A stretch of 64,000 nt of DNA from Paenibacillus albus (GCF_003952225.1 NZ_CP034437.1:1345501-1409500); one strand, 5' to 3'. Shown: positions 50,367 to 59,709, numbered from the stretch's first letter. Numbers and translations: made by a program. The notes: generated from the sequence alone by a model not told the origin.

Positions 50367-51674
50367 CTATCCCTGCGGGAAAAACTGCGGCAAGTAGTCG
50401 CGGTTCGCCTCAAGCATCTCATCGAGCAGCTTGACGGCGGTCTCGACGTTCGGGACGAGCGGGTGGTGGACCATCGCTTGCAGCGCGATGCCGCGGTCGC
50501 CGGCTACGGCCGCTTCGATCGTGAGCTGCTCATACGTCTTCACGGCGTGAATGAGCCCCTTCACGTGCGTTGGTACATTCGTCAAAGGCAGCGGCAATGG
50601 TCCGTTCTTCGTAACGAGACAATTGACTTCGATGGACGCTTCTTTCGGCAAGAAGTCGAGCGTACCGTTGTTCGCGACATTCAGAGTTTGGATGTCGTTC
50701 GTACCGTTGTACAGCGAGCGCATCAAGTTCACCGCAGCCTCCGAGTAGAACGCGCCGCCGCGCTGCTCCAGCTGCTTCGGCTTCTCGCTCAGCTCAGGAT
50801 CTGCGTATAGCTGGAACAGCTCGTCCTCGACGCGCTTCACCACTGCAGCACGGTTGCCGTCACGCGCGAAGGACTCCTCTTGCTCGGCAAGCATCTCCTT
50901 CGTCATATAGAAATACTTCAAATAGTACGAAGGCAGCGCGCCGAGCGAGCGGAGGAACTCAGCATCCCAGCCCTGTGAAGGCACATTCTTGCCGCTGAAG
51001 CCTTCCGTGTTTCCGAGCAGCTCCGGCAGCTTATCCACGCCATCGACATCCACGCGAGTTACCCAGTGCAAGTGGTTAAGTCCGACGAACTCGGTATAGA
51101 TGCGATCAGGAGCAACTTCATACGCGCTAGTCAGCCACTTTTGCAGCCCGATCGGCGAGTTGCACAACCCTACGCTGCGCACGTTCGAATGGCGATGAAT
51201 GGCTTCCGTCACGATACCTGCCGGGTTCGTAAAGTTGAGCAGCCACGCGTTCGGCGCAAGCTCCTCAATATCGCGGCAAATGTCGAGCAGCACCGGAATC
51301 GTTCGAAGCGCCTTCATCATGCCTCCCGGTCCGGTTGTTTCTTGACCAATGACGCCGTATTTCAAAGGAATGGATTCATCGCGACCACGCGCTTCGAGCA
51401 TGCCGACACGCATTTGCGTGCTTACGAAATCGGCACCGCGAATTGCCAAGCGGCGGTCCGTTGTCAGATGTACTTCAATCGGCAGCCCAGAACGCTCAAC
51501 CATCCGTTTGGCCAATTTGCCGACGATCTCAAGCTTATGAAGACCAGCCTCAATATCAACAAGCCACAATTCACGAACAGGCAATTCGTGATGATAACGA
51601 ATAAAGCCCTCCACAAGCTCAGGCGTATAGGAAGAGCCCCCACCGATTACAACTACCTTCAATCCGTCTGTCAT
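50367..51674 (-). CDS. GH4 6-phospho-beta-glucosidase
   Basis: A 435-residue GH4 enzyme, an NAD- and Mn-dependent glycosidase of phosphorylated sugars. NAD loop GGGSSYTPEL at 11-20; metal ligands Cys171 in GLCNSPIG and His201 in GLNHLHW; GIVTEA block near 153-158. The CN-S-P motif indicates the beta-glucosidase branch rather than the alpha branch (CHE). Cytoplasmic. Last gene of a LacI-kinase-GH4 unit with no PTS transporter visible, which is unusual because GH4 substrates are normally phosphorylated by a PTS. The adjacent kinase could supply the phosphate. Overall call strong, physiological sugar unknown. Confidence 0.93.
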   Translation of the reverse strand: MTDGLKVVVIGGGSSYTPELVEGFIRYHHELPVRELWLVDIEAGLHKLEIVGKLAKRMVERSGLPIEVHLTTDRRLAIRGADFVSTQMRVGMLEARGRDESIPLKYGVIGQETTGPGGMMKALRTIPVLLDICRDIEELAPNAWLLNFTNPAGIVTEAIHRHSNVRSVGLCNSPIGLQKWLTSAYEVAPDRIYTEFVGLNHLHWVTRVDVDGVDKLPELLGNTEGFSGKNVPSQGWDAEFLRSLGALPSYYLKYFYMTKEMLAEQEESFARDGNRAAVVKRVEDELFQLYADPELSEKPKQLEQRGGAFYSEAAVNLMRSLYNGTNDIQTLNVANNGTLDFLPKEASIEVNCLVTKNGPLPLPLTNVPTHVKGLIHAVKTYEQLTIEAAVAGDRGIALQAMVHHPLVPNVETAVKLLDEMLEANRDYLPQFFPQG

Positions 51675-51694
51675 GACCGTTCACGTCCTATTCT

Positions 51695-52678
51695 CTAATT
51701 TTGTATATTTTCAAAAGAACCTAAAGCACGCATACGCGCGTACACGTCCGCTGATATCGTTAATCCGTCTTCCTCCATTGCGGCCCAGATCGCTCCGAAC
51801 ACAGGGTCAACTGTCAGCGTTACGATGCGAGCTCCCGGCGCGGCTTCGTGGACGACCTGCTCCAGTGCCCCGCGGATCCAGCCGCCAGTGTCGCCGCGAG
51901 TAACAAGGCTACCCGTCAATACGACGTCGAATGTGTCGCCGCCCATCCCAAGCCGCCTTGCTGCAGCTGCAGCGGCTTTGCCTAGCTCGACCCCTTGCCG
52001 GTTCAAAATCTCAATCGCTACAGCATCGCCTTCAGACGCTGCAGCAAACAAAAGCTTCGCAACATCTACGGGCACGCTCTTATCGTGATCGAGATAATCG
52101 TTATACATATCCTCCACGCTCGAATAATTGAGCTTAGACAACAATAAATCCGTTAGCAAAGTCGGCTGCTCACGACCATCCCATGCGCGGATGACCGAGC
52201 GGAACACTTCCTCATTGAGAGCGCCGCCTCCGCCAAAATCGCCATACATATAGGAGAAACCGCCAACCTGCAGCTGTTCGCCGTTCTTATTCCGGCCGGC
52301 ACAGTTCGTGCCGGTGCCGCATATCACCGAGATGCCGTAGGGGCGGTCTGTTCCCGCGCGCAGACCAATGATCGTATCGCATGCGATCGAGAAGCGGGGG
52401 AATCCGATCGCGCTCACAATCGGGCGCAGGATGCGGAAGTCTGTCTCGCGGTCAGCTCCGGCAAGGCCGAAGTAAGCATGCGCCACGTCCGCATGCTGTA
52501 TGCCAGCCTGCTGCAGCGCCTCAGCTGTCGCTTCAGCCAAATGGCGCGCCGTCTCCACGGCATCAATCTGATGATTGCCGTTGCCGCTGATGCCTTTGCC
52601 GAGCACATGGCCGTGCTCATCTGTAACTAGTGCATGCGTCTTGCTGCCACCGGCGTCAATGCCAACATAATAAGCCAT
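51695..52678 (-). CDS. BadF/BadG-type sugar kinase (N-acetylglucosamine kinase-like)
   Basis: 327 residues, ASKHA ATPase fold. Phosphate-1 loop GIDAGGSKTHA at the N-terminus, phosphate-2 CGTGTNCAGR, and GGFSYMYGDFGGGGALNEE. The family includes N-acetylglucosamine kinase and MurNAc/GlcNAc kinase MurK. Start: GGAGTG lies 8 nt before ATG 52678, so the longer frame to 52702 is rejected. It is 20 bases upstream of the GH4 gene and follows the LacI gene; probably one operon. The substrate is not settled. Confidence 0.9.
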   Translation of the reverse strand: MAYYVGIDAGGSKTHALVTDEHGHVLGKGISGNGNHQIDAVETARHLAEATAEALQQAGIQHADVAHAYFGLAGADRETDFRILRPIVSAIGFPRFSIACDTIIGLRAGTDRPYGISVICGTGTNCAGRNKNGEQLQVGGFSYMYGDFGGGGALNEEVFRSVIRAWDGREQPTLLTDLLLSKLNYSSVEDMYNDYLDHDKSVPVDVAKLLFAAASEGDAVAIEILNRQGVELGKAAAAAARRLGMGGDTFDVVLTGSLVTRGDTGGWIRGALEQVVHEAAPGARIVTLTVDPVFGAIWAAMEEDGLTISADVYARMRALGSFENIQN

Positions 52679-52703
52679 CTTCAGGTCACTCCATCTCTTC
52701 ATC

Positions 52704-53696
52704 TTATATCTTCTTCGTTGATTGCCTTACGATAAGCTCCGGTTCAATCCGGACGCTGGCCGCGCGCTTCATCGAACCGTCGATCCGCTTCAGCAGCATA
52801 TCGGCAGCCGCGGCGGCGATCAGATCGGCGGGCTGGCGCACCGTCGTTAGAAAAGGCCGCAGCCGTGAAGCAATTACCTGGTCGTCGTAGCCGACAACCG
52901 CCACTTCATCAGGCACGCGAATGCCGGCCTCCAGGAGCGCATTCGTCACGCCAACGGCGATGGTATCATCTCCGGCGAACACCGCATCAGGCAGCTGCTT
53001 CGCTTCAATCCAGCGCCGCGCAGTCTGATAGCCGAACTCGGTCTCGTAATCGCCGCTAGCGAGCTCGAACGGTGCGAGCCCGGCTTCATCAAGCGCCTGA
53101 AGGAAGCCGCTGCGGCGCTCCTTTGTGCTGCGGAACAGCTCGCTCCCGCTGAGATGTGCGACCCTGCGCGAGCCGAGCTGTGCGAGCAGCTGCCCAGCGA
53201 TATAGCCGCCCTTGATGTTGTCGATCGTCACCGAGTACGCGTCATTCTCCGCGTTCTGGTTATCGATTAGCACATACGGGATGTTGCGCCGTTTGAGCTC
53301 GACGAGATAGCGGTCCTCCTCCACAGGAGAGAGCAGAATGAGACCATCGACGCGGTCCTCCTGAATGAGATAGTGGCTTTCATCCTCTGCGAGACGTCCT
53401 TTCGTGACCGCGACAGCGAGAAAATAACCATGCTGAGCAAGGATTTCATTCAGCTCGCTGACGATCGCATCAAAGAACGAGTCCTGCAGCGTCGTCATCA
53501 CGAGTCCGATAATACCGGTTTTGCCGCGGGCGAGACTGCGAGCTGCCGCGCTTGGTCGGTAATCGAGTTCCTTCATCGCATCAAGCACCCGCTGCCGGTT
53601 CTTCTCGCGTACCGTTCCAGCGCCGTTCAAGACACGAGAGACGGTCACGACGGAGAGGCCGGATCTTTTCGCGACATCAAAAATACTAATTTTCAT
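52704..53696 (-). CDS. LacI-family transcriptional regulator
   Basis: 330 residues. N-terminal LacI HTH (SIFDVAKRSGLSVVTVSRVLNG) with hinge helix RPSAAARSLA, then a periplasmic-binding-like effector domain (LPDAVFAGDDTIAVGVTNAL; GYDDQVIASRLRPFLTTVRQP). First gene of the kinase-GH4 operon. Two AT-rich palindromes lie upstream (53723-53735 and 53786-53809), so it probably represses its own operon and is relieved by a sugar or sugar phosphate. Confidence 0.92.
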   Translation of the reverse strand: MKISIFDVAKRSGLSVVTVSRVLNGAGTVREKNRQRVLDAMKELDYRPSAAARSLARGKTGIIGLVMTTLQDSFFDAIVSELNEILAQHGYFLAVAVTKGRLAEDESHYLIQEDRVDGLILLSPVEEDRYLVELKRRNIPYVLIDNQNAENDAYSVTIDNIKGGYIAGQLLAQLGSRRVAHLSGSELFRSTKERRSGFLQALDEAGLAPFELASGDYETEFGYQTARRWIEAKQLPDAVFAGDDTIAVGVTNALLEAGIRVPDEVAVVGYDDQVIASRLRPFLTTVRQPADLIAAAAADMLLKRIDGSMKRAASVRIEPELIVRQSTKKI

Positions 53697-53715
53697 ATCG
53701 AATCAAGCTCCTATG

Positions 53716-53745
53716 TTAAAAATTAAAGCGATTAAACTTTAACTC
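53716..53745 (-). promoter_or_regulatory. candidate LacI operator, proximal
   Basis: TTAAAGCGATTAA (53723-53735) in an AT-rich context, resembling the distal operator core TTAAACCGCTTTAA. It lies 20-50 bases upstream of the LacI start. Confidence 0.5.
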
Positions 53746-53785
53746 TATAAACAATCCAATGGTTAAACATATAAACATCAACATC

Positions 53786-53809
53786 AAAAGTTAAACCGCT
53801 TTAACTTTT
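53786..53809 (-). promoter_or_regulatory. candidate LacI operator, distal
   Basis: A palindrome with arms AAAAGTTAAA and TTTAACTTTT flanking CCGC (CG dyad centre). This is the typical symmetric architecture of a LacI-family operator; with the proximal copy about 68 bases away it could form a loop. Confidence 0.6.
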
Positions 53810-53958
53810 GCTCTTTAACAACTATTGTAGATGACAGATACCAATTGCGCAATCGCTTTCTTTTCCTCTCTTTAGCTTATGTAGTTGCAGAACGTCACTC
53901 ATTGTGGAAAAATCGTCATATTTTGTCGGAAAATCGAGATCCTCTTCATAAATTCATC

Positions 53959-54022
53959 TTGTAAAATAGGATAGATTGACTATAATAGTTATAAATCCGA
54001 CTAAAACGATTGGATTTTAGTC
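53959..54022 (+). promoter_or_regulatory. promoter and operator-like hairpin of the amino acid transporter
   Basis: -35 TTGTAA (53959-53964), consensus -10 TATAAT (53981-53986), spacer 16. At the expected 5' end lies GACTAAAA (53999-54006), an 8-nt loop, TTTTAGTC (54015-54022), which could be an operator or a short RNA hairpin. The rest of 53810-53958 shows nothing I can name. Confidence 0.6.
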
Positions 54023-54051
54023 AAGAACGAGGAATATGGGGGAGACAGAAC

Positions 54052-54879
54052 ATGAAAACAACGAAGGCAGTAGCAGGATTGGGAGTTAGCTTGGCATTAT
54101 TGGCAGGTATTTTGAGCGGTTGCGGTTCGTCGAATGACAACAGTAATTCCGGCGGTGCTGCAAGTGACAAAACATTGATCGTCGGCACACAGAACGACTA
54201 TCCGCCATTTGCCTATGTAGACGACAAGAACGTTCTTACGGGTTATGACGTGGAAGTTCTCAAGGAAGTGGACAAGCGCCTCGACGGATACAAATTCGAT
54301 TTCGCGCCAACGTCATGGGACAGCATCTTCCTATCGCTGGAATCGAATAAAATTCAGATGATTGCAGACCAAGTGGCGAAGAGTGATGAGCGTGAGAAGA
54401 AGTACCTGTTCTCTGACCCTTCGTATTTTGCAGCACAGTCAGTTATTATCGTGAAGAAGGGCAGAACGGATATCCAATCGTTGAAGGATCTTGAAGGTAA
54501 GAATGTCGGCGCCGTTGCAGGCGATTCCTTCACGCTTCTGCTTGAGGATTACAACAAAAAGAATGGCGATAAAATCAAACTGAAGTACAGCGAAAGCACA
54601 AGTCCTGCAGATATCCTGCAAGATGTACAGTCTGGCCGCCTTGATGCTTATGTGAACGATCCGATTATGTCGAGCGCTATCATTAAGAAGCAAGGCTTCG
54701 ATCTCGATATCGTCGGCGAGCCGGTAACATCGGATAACATCGCCATCGTATTCGCGAAGGACAAGCAAGGTGAAGAGCTGAAGGCGAAGATTGATCCGAT
54801 CCTGAAAGCGATGAAAGATGACGGTACGCTGGCGAAGCTGTCGAAGCAGTGGACGCAAGGCGAGTACATCCCTCAATAA
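54052..54879 (+). CDS. polar amino acid-binding lipoprotein (family 3)
   Basis: About 275 residues from ATG 54052, lipobox LSGC, then a family-3 solute-binding domain (LIVGTQNDYPPFAYVDDKN, YDVEVLKEV, WDSIFLSLESNKIQMI, YFAAQSVIIVKKG). GGGGGAG stands 7 nt before the ATG. The binding site sequence resembles cystine-binding TcyJ/TcyK more than glutamine binders, but this is only an impression. First gene of an ABC importer followed by Nif3 and homocysteine methyltransferase, which also suggests sulfur amino acids. Confidence 0.92.
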   Translation: MKTTKAVAGLGVSLALLAGILSGCGSSNDNSNSGGAASDKTLIVGTQNDYPPFAYVDDKNVLTGYDVEVLKEVDKRLDGYKFDFAPTSWDSIFLSLESNKIQMIADQVAKSDEREKKYLFSDPSYFAAQSVIIVKKGRTDIQSLKDLEGKNVGAVAGDSFTLLLEDYNKKNGDKIKLKYSESTSPADILQDVQSGRLDAYVNDPIMSSAIIKKQGFDLDIVGEPVTSDNIAIVFAKDKQGEELKAKIDPILKAMKDDGTLAKLSKQWTQGEYIPQ

Positions 54880-54900
54880 TAGCGAAGAAGGTAACGTGCG

Positions 54901-55623
54901 ATGGAGAAACTGCTTGATATCGACTATTTGCTGAAAGCATATCCGCATATTTTAAAATATTTGCCGGTTACGATTTGGATCTCCGTTGCAGCCATGGTGC
55001 TCGGCATTGCGATCGGACTCGCGACTGCGCTGATCCGGCTTTATAAGGTGCCCGTTCTCGGGCCCCTTTCTGCGTTATATGTATCTTTTGTGCGGGGCAC
55101 GCCGCTGCTCGTACAAATTTATCTCGTATTCTATGGCATTCCGAAGATTATTTATTATCTCCAGACACAGCATGGCTGGCTAACCGGGTTTGACGTCAAC
55201 TACGTCTCGCCTGAGGTTTATGCGCTGCTTTCGTTCTCGCTCAATCTAGGCGCGTATTTGTCCGAAACGATCCGCTCGGCGATTGAATCGGTTGACCGGG
55301 GGCAGTTTGAGGCAGCCGATGCGATCGGGCTTACGCGCACGCAGACGATGCTGAAGATTATTTTGCCGCAGGCGCTTACGGTAGCATTGCCGAATCTAGG
55401 AAATACGTTCATTAGCACGGTGAAGGATACTTCCCTCGTCTTCATCATCGGTGTCATCGATATTATGGGCGAGGCTAAGATCATCGGTGCGCGCGGTCTC
55501 GCTTACTTCGAGGTTTTCATCGCGGTATCACTCATCTATTGGCCGGTGTGCATCATCATTGAACGCGTTCTCGCCATGGTCGAGAAACGAATCCGAACAT
55601 ACGAAAGAAGTGCGATCTCATGA
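54901..55623 (+). CDS. amino acid ABC transporter permease (HisM family)
   Basis: 240 residues, HisM/GlnP-type permease with five helices and the coupling loop [24 protein letters not shown]. Motif [16 protein letters not shown] is typical of polar amino acid systems. Its last bases overlap the ATPase start (ATGA). Single permease gene, so it probably works as a homodimer. Confidence 0.93.
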   Translation: MEKLLDIDYLLKAYPHILKYLPVTIWISVAAMVLGIAIGLATALIRLYKVPVLGPLSALYVSFVRGTPLLVQIYLVFYGIPKIIYYLQTQHGWLTGFDVNYVSPEVYALLSFSLNLGAYLSETIRSAIESVDRGQFEAADAIGLTRTQTMLKIILPQALTVALPNLGNTFISTVKDTSLVFIIGVIDIMGEAKIIGARGLAYFEVFIAVSLIYWPVCIIIERVLAMVEKRIRTYERSAIS

Positions 55624-56357
55624 TACAGCTGCAGCAAATTCACAAATATTACGGCAAGCAGCATGTGCTGAAGGGCATCGACCTTACGGTCGGCAAAGGC
55701 GAAGTCGTCGCCATTCTCGGCCCGAGCGGCTCCGGCAAGTCAACGCTGCTGCGCAGCATCAATTTTCTGGAGCGCGCTACAAGCGGCACCATTACGATAA
55801 ACGGTCGCACAGTAGACGCAGCATCGGCTAGCAAGACGGATGTGCAGGAGCTACGCTTGTCTACGGGCATGGTGTTTCAGCAGTACCATCTGTTCAAGAA
55901 CCTCAAGGTGCTGCAAAATGTGATGCTCGGCTTAACAAACGTCAAGAAGCTGTCGCCTGCAAAGGCGAAGGAGCTTAGTACGGCGCTGCTTGAGAAGGTT
56001 GGGCTGAAGGATCGGATGAATCACTACCCATCGCAGCTGTCGGGTGGTCAGCAGCAGCGTGTCGGCATTGCGCGAGCATTAGCTTTGAACCCGGAAGTGC
56101 TGCTGTTCGATGAGCCGACATCTTCGCTTGACCCGGAGCTTGTCGACGAAGTGCTGTCTGTTATTAAGCAGGTCGCAAGTGAAGGGAATACGATGATCGT
56201 CGTGACGCATGAGCTTGGTTTTGCGCGTGAGGTGGCAGACCGTGTGGTGTTCATGGAGGATGGCGTTATCGTTGAAGAAGGAACCGCCGAGCAGATGTTC
56301 TCGAATCCGGTGAAGGAACGGACGAGACAGTTTCTTAGCAAAGCGCTGAGAGTGTAA
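55620..56357 (+). CDS. amino acid ABC transporter ATP-binding protein
   Basis: 245 residues. Walker [10 protein letters not shown] at 34-42, signature [12 protein letters not shown] at 140-151, Walker [12 protein letters not shown], switch His in VVTHELGFA. Energises the polar amino acid importer. Unlike the sugar systems in this window it has its own ATPase. Start coupled to the permease end. Confidence 0.95.
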   Translation: MIQLQQIHKYYGKQHVLKGIDLTVGKGEVVAILGPSGSGKSTLLRSINFLERATSGTITINGRTVDAASASKTDVQELRLSTGMVFQQYHLFKNLKVLQNVMLGLTNVKKLSPAKAKELSTALLEKVGLKDRMNHYPSQLSGGQQQRVGIARALALNPEVLLFDEPTSSLDPELVDEVLSVIKQVASEGNTMIVVTHELGFAREVADRVVFMEDGVIVEEGTAEQMFSNPVKERTRQFLSKALRV

Positions 56358-56384
56358 AACGGCGGGTAAAGAGGAGCTGGAGTT

Positions 56385-57497
56385 ATGAACTATGCAACAG
56401 GACTGGCCGTGATTGAGCGGCTCGAGCAGCTTGCTCCGAAGCATATCGCGATGCCGAATGATCGTATTGGGCTTCAGCTCGGATCCCTTAAGAAGGATAT
56501 CCGCAAGGTGCTCATCGCTCTGGATGTGACGGAAGAAGTGGCGGATGAAGCGATTCGTGAAGGCGTCGACCTCATCATCGCTCACCATGCCATCATCTAT
56601 CGGCCGCTCGAGCATTTGCAGACGGACAGCCCAGCAGGGCAGCTGTATGCGAAGCTGATAAAACATGACATTGCGGTCTATATTTCACATACGAATCTGG
56701 ATGCTGCCGAAGGCGGCGTGAATGACCTTCTCGCGGAGGCGATGGGCTTAGGCGAGCTGGATCTGCTGAAGGTTGTGCATACGGAGAAGCTGAAAAAGCT
56801 TGCCGTCTTCGTGCCGCAGACGCATCACCAGCAGGTGCTGGAAGCGATGTTCGCAGCAGGCGTCGGACACATCGGCGATTACAGCAATTGTTCGTTCAAC
56901 CTGTCGGGAGAGGCAACGTTCATGCCTTCGGACAGCGCACAGCCGTTCATTGGTGAAGCAGGTGTGCTTGAGCGGGTGGCGGAAGTGCGGATTGAGTCGG
57001 TTGTGCCCGAAAGTCTGGTGCAGCAAGCGATTCAGGCTGTCATTGAGGCGCATCCGTATGAAGAGGTCGCCTACGATATCTATCCGATTGAGCATGAGGC
57101 AAAAAAGTACGGAATTGGCAGAGTAGGTTCGCTTCCTTCGGAGATGCTGCTAGGCGAGCTGGCTGAGCATGTTAAGCGCGTTTTTGGACTGGATACGGTG
57201 CGCGTCGTTGGCGATTTGGGCCGAAGCGTCAGCAAAGCTGCTGTTCTTGGCGGATCTGGCGGAAAATTTATCGGTGATGCGATCCAGGCAGGCGCGGATG
57301 TGCTGATTACCGGCGATATTGACTACCATACTGCACAGGATGCGAAAGCGGCAGGTTTTGCGCTCATTGATGCGGGCCATTATATCGAGCAAATTATGAA
57401 GCAAGGTGTTGCGTCGTATTTGGTTGGCGCGCTTGCGGGAACAGCGACAGAGGTTGTCGCTTCTGAGGCGGTAACAGATCCGTTTCGCTCGGTGTAG
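56385..57497 (+). CDS. Nif3-like dinuclear metal centre hexameric protein
   Basis: A 370-residue Nif3/YqfO protein with the PII-like insert in the middle (LAVFVPQTHHQQVLEAMFAAG) typical of the long form. Metal-binding motifs include DLIIAHHAIIY, ISHTNLDAAEGGVND and DADVLITGDIDYHTAQDA-type end with HYIEQIMKQG. Forms a hexameric ring with two metals per subunit; suggested roles are nucleotide or GTP-related hydrolysis, none proven. Follows the importer by 27 nt and precedes mmuM. Real gene; the role with an amino acid importer is an open point. Confidence 0.9.
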   Translation: MNYATGLAVIERLEQLAPKHIAMPNDRIGLQLGSLKKDIRKVLIALDVTEEVADEAIREGVDLIIAHHAIIYRPLEHLQTDSPAGQLYAKLIKHDIAVYISHTNLDAAEGGVNDLLAEAMGLGELDLLKVVHTEKLKKLAVFVPQTHHQQVLEAMFAAGVGHIGDYSNCSFNLSGEATFMPSDSAQPFIGEAGVLERVAEVRIESVVPESLVQQAIQAVIEAHPYEEVAYDIYPIEHEAKKYGIGRVGSLPSEMLLGELAEHVKRVFGLDTVRVVGDLGRSVSKAAVLGGSGGKFIGDAIQAGADVLITGDIDYHTAQDAKAAGFALIDAGHYIEQIMKQGVASYLVGALAGTATEVVASEAVTDPFRSV

Positions 57498-57527
57498 CGA
57501 TGTAGAAGGATGGAGGTATCGGGCTAG

Positions 57528-58475
57528 ATGAATCCGAATCCGATAGATGCGATATTACAGCAGTACCCGATGATCATCCTTGACGGCGCGATGGCCACGG
57601 AGCTGGAGAGCCATGGGTGCGACTTGAATGACAGTCTCTGGTCGGCGAAGGTTCTGATGGATAATCCGGAGCTGATTGGCCGGGTACATCGCGATTATTT
57701 TGCCGCTGGGGCGGATGTAGCGATAACGGCAAGCTATCAGGCGACTGTGCAAGGCTTCCGCAGCCGGGGCTTGAGTGAGGCTGAGTCGAACGCGCTCATC
57801 CAGCGCTCCGTGCGGGTGGCGATTGAGGCGCGGGATGGCTTCTGGACGGAGGCAGCGGCGAATCGCGTGGGGCGGCCGAAGCCGCTTGTCGCTGCTTCGG
57901 TAGGGCCGTATGGCGCGTTTCTGGCAGACGGCTCGGAGTATCGAGGCGATTACGCTTTGACGGAAGCGGAGCTGATGGACTTTCATCGGGAGCGGATGCG
58001 TACGTTAATTGAAGCTGGTGCGGAGCTGCTCGCTTGCGAGACGATTCCGTGCTTGCTGGAAGCGCAGGCCATCGTGAAGCTGCTCGAAGCGGAATTCCCG
58101 GGCGTGTACGCATGGATCAGTTTCAGCGCGAAGGATGGACTGCACATCAGCAGCGGGGAGACGATCGCTGAGTGCGCGAAGTGGCTGGATGCGCATGAGC
58201 AGGTGGCTGCTGTGGGCGTCAATTGCACGCCGCCGCAGCATATTCGCTCGCTCGTGAGCGAGCTTGGCAAGCATACGGCGAAGCCGGTGCTGGTGTACCC
58301 GAATTCGGGCGAGAGCTATGATCCGTCCGATAAGACCTGGCATGCCAGCGGCACGGTCGAGAGCTACGGCTGCAGCGCCAAGGGCTGGCATGAAGCGGGC
58401 GCCAGCCTAATCGGCGGCTGCTGCCGGACTACGCCGGCGGACATCCAAGCGATTGCCGCTTGGGCTCGCGCGTAA
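57528..58475 (+). CDS. mmuM: homocysteine S-methyltransferase
   Basis: A 315-residue MmuM/YbgG-type enzyme that makes methionine from homocysteine using S-methylmethionine or S-adenosylmethionine as methyl donor. DGAMATELE at 19-27; zinc cysteines in VGVNCTPP and the GGCCRTTP motif near the C-terminus. Cytoplasmic. It lies 30 bases after the Nif3 gene. With the importer it could serve uptake and use of S-methylmethionine (a plant metabolite) or cystine/methionine scavenging; the direct substrate of the importer is inferred only. Confidence 0.93.
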   Translation: MNPNPIDAILQQYPMIILDGAMATELESHGCDLNDSLWSAKVLMDNPELIGRVHRDYFAAGADVAITASYQATVQGFRSRGLSEAESNALIQRSVRVAIEARDGFWTEAAANRVGRPKPLVAASVGPYGAFLADGSEYRGDYALTEAELMDFHRERMRTLIEAGAELLACETIPCLLEAQAIVKLLEAEFPGVYAWISFSAKDGLHISSGETIAECAKWLDAHEQVAAVGVNCTPPQHIRSLVSELGKHTAKPVLVYPNSGESYDPSDKTWHASGTVESYGCSAKGWHEAGASLIGGCCRTTPADIQAIAAWARA

Positions 58476-58489
58476 TTAGGAGGGGCTGA

Positions 58490-58543
58490 GGCCGCTTTTG
58501 CAAGTCACATCATGTGATGTGTCTTGCGGAGCGGTCTTTTTGC
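58490..58543 (+). terminator. terminator after mmuM
   Basis: A long imperfect stem from GCCGCTTTTGCAAG to CTTGCGGAGCGGT around an inner GTCACATC/GATGTGTC helix, followed by CTTTTTG. It closes the importer-Nif3-mmuM operon. Confidence 0.85.
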
Positions 58544-58608
58544 TGCTCCGGTGGCGCGAGGGTCTAACAAAGCCGTTCACGGCGGCTCACGGTGGGGAAG
58601 TTGGTGTT

Positions 58609-59332
58609 GAGAGCGGAAAAATCCGCTCTCGGGCGCTGGGGAAGTGGTTATCGTGTGTTGAGAGAGGGAAAAGCTGCTATCAGGAGCTGAAAATGATGTA
58701 ATCCCATGCTGAGAGAGGGGAAATCCTCTCTCAGGGTGAGAAAGCAGCCAAGTAGGCTGGTTAGTTGGTGCTGAATGAGGAAAAAGCCGCTCTCGGGAGT
58801 CGAAAATGAGGTAATCGCAAGTTAAGAGAGGGAAAAGCCTCTCTCAGGGTGCGGAGGTGGCCGTGTAGGCTGGTTAGTTGGTGTTGAGAGAGGAATAAGG
58901 CGCTCTCAGGAGCCGAATCGGAGGAAATCGCGAGTTGAGAGAGGGAAAACCCTCTCTCAGAGTGCGGAGGTGGCCGTGTAGGCTAGTGAGTTGGTGCTGA
59001 AAGAGGAAAAAGCCGCTCTCGGGAGCCGGAAATGAGGTAATCGCACGTTGAGAGAGGGAAAACCCTCTCTCAACGTGCGAAAGTGGTTTCGGTGGCAGAT
59101 TAGCTGGTGGTATGAGAAGGATAAGGCGCTTCCGGTTGTTGCTTATCTGAGAGTTCCAAATCTGCTCTCTCAGAGCTGCAACCAGCCGATAATTGTGCCG
59201 AGCGTACGTACTATGTACTCTCAGTTCCGCCAAACAGGCGCTCTCGGCTGTTTCCTTAACCGAGAGTTTCGAATCAGCACTCTCAGCACTGCACTCGGCC
59301 GACGCTGAGAGTACGATTTACACAATCTCAGC
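58609..59332. repeat. GAGAG-palindrome array 4 (113-bp period)
   Basis: The hairpin GAGAGAGGG-AAAA-CCCTCTC recurs near 58711, 58824, 58937 and 59050, at steps of 113 bp, each preceded by a second hairpin ending GCCGCTCTC. Spacers are shared within the array (GTGCGGAGGTGGCCGTGTAGG; AAATGAGGTAATCGC). From about 59147 the array becomes degenerate: palindromes such as CTGAGAG...CTCTCAG with 13-nt loops and GAGAGT/ACTCTC variants run on to 59332. No gene is present between mmuM and the zinc ribbon gene. Confidence 0.85.
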
Positions 59333-59445
59333 TCCGCCACACTACCGCTTCCGGCTGTTACCATATCCAAGTCGATCCCATGTACATGCTCCGCATTATT
59401 GCATATAATTAACCCATCATTATCCAGAGGGAGCATGCGCTAACT

Positions 59446-59709
59446 GTGAGCGTAAGCTACAAGAACTGCCAGAGCTGCGGCATGCCGATTGCGAAGGGCG
59501 ATAAGAACGGGACAGAAGCAGACGGTGCGAAGAGTCGCAAGTATTGTATTCATTGCTACGTGGGTGGCAGGTATACGATGCCTGACATGACGGCAGAGCA
59601 GATGCAGGAATTCGTCAAAGGGAAGATGGTCGGCATGGGCTTTCCGAGGTTTCTGACTGGCTTCTTCACCCGCGGAATTCCAAAGCTGGAGCGGTGGCAG
59701 AGCAATTGA
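59446..59709 (+). CDS. small zinc ribbon protein
   Basis: 87 residues. CQSCGMP near the start and CIHCYVGG near residue 34 form a zinc ribbon; the middle AKGDKNGTEADGAKSRKY links them. The C-terminal half (MPDMTAEQMQEFVKGKMV) is helical. This is the putative zinc ribbon type (Pfam zf-ribbon of unknown role). GTG start; GAGGGAG stands 12 nt upstream, a little far. A three-codon frame ATG-CGC-TAA lies between them, so initiation could be coupled. Followed by a terminator. Confidence 0.75.
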   Translation: MSVSYKNCQSCGMPIAKGDKNGTEADGAKSRKYCIHCYVGGRYTMPDMTAEQMQEFVKGKMVGMGFPRFLTGFFTRGIPKLERWQSN

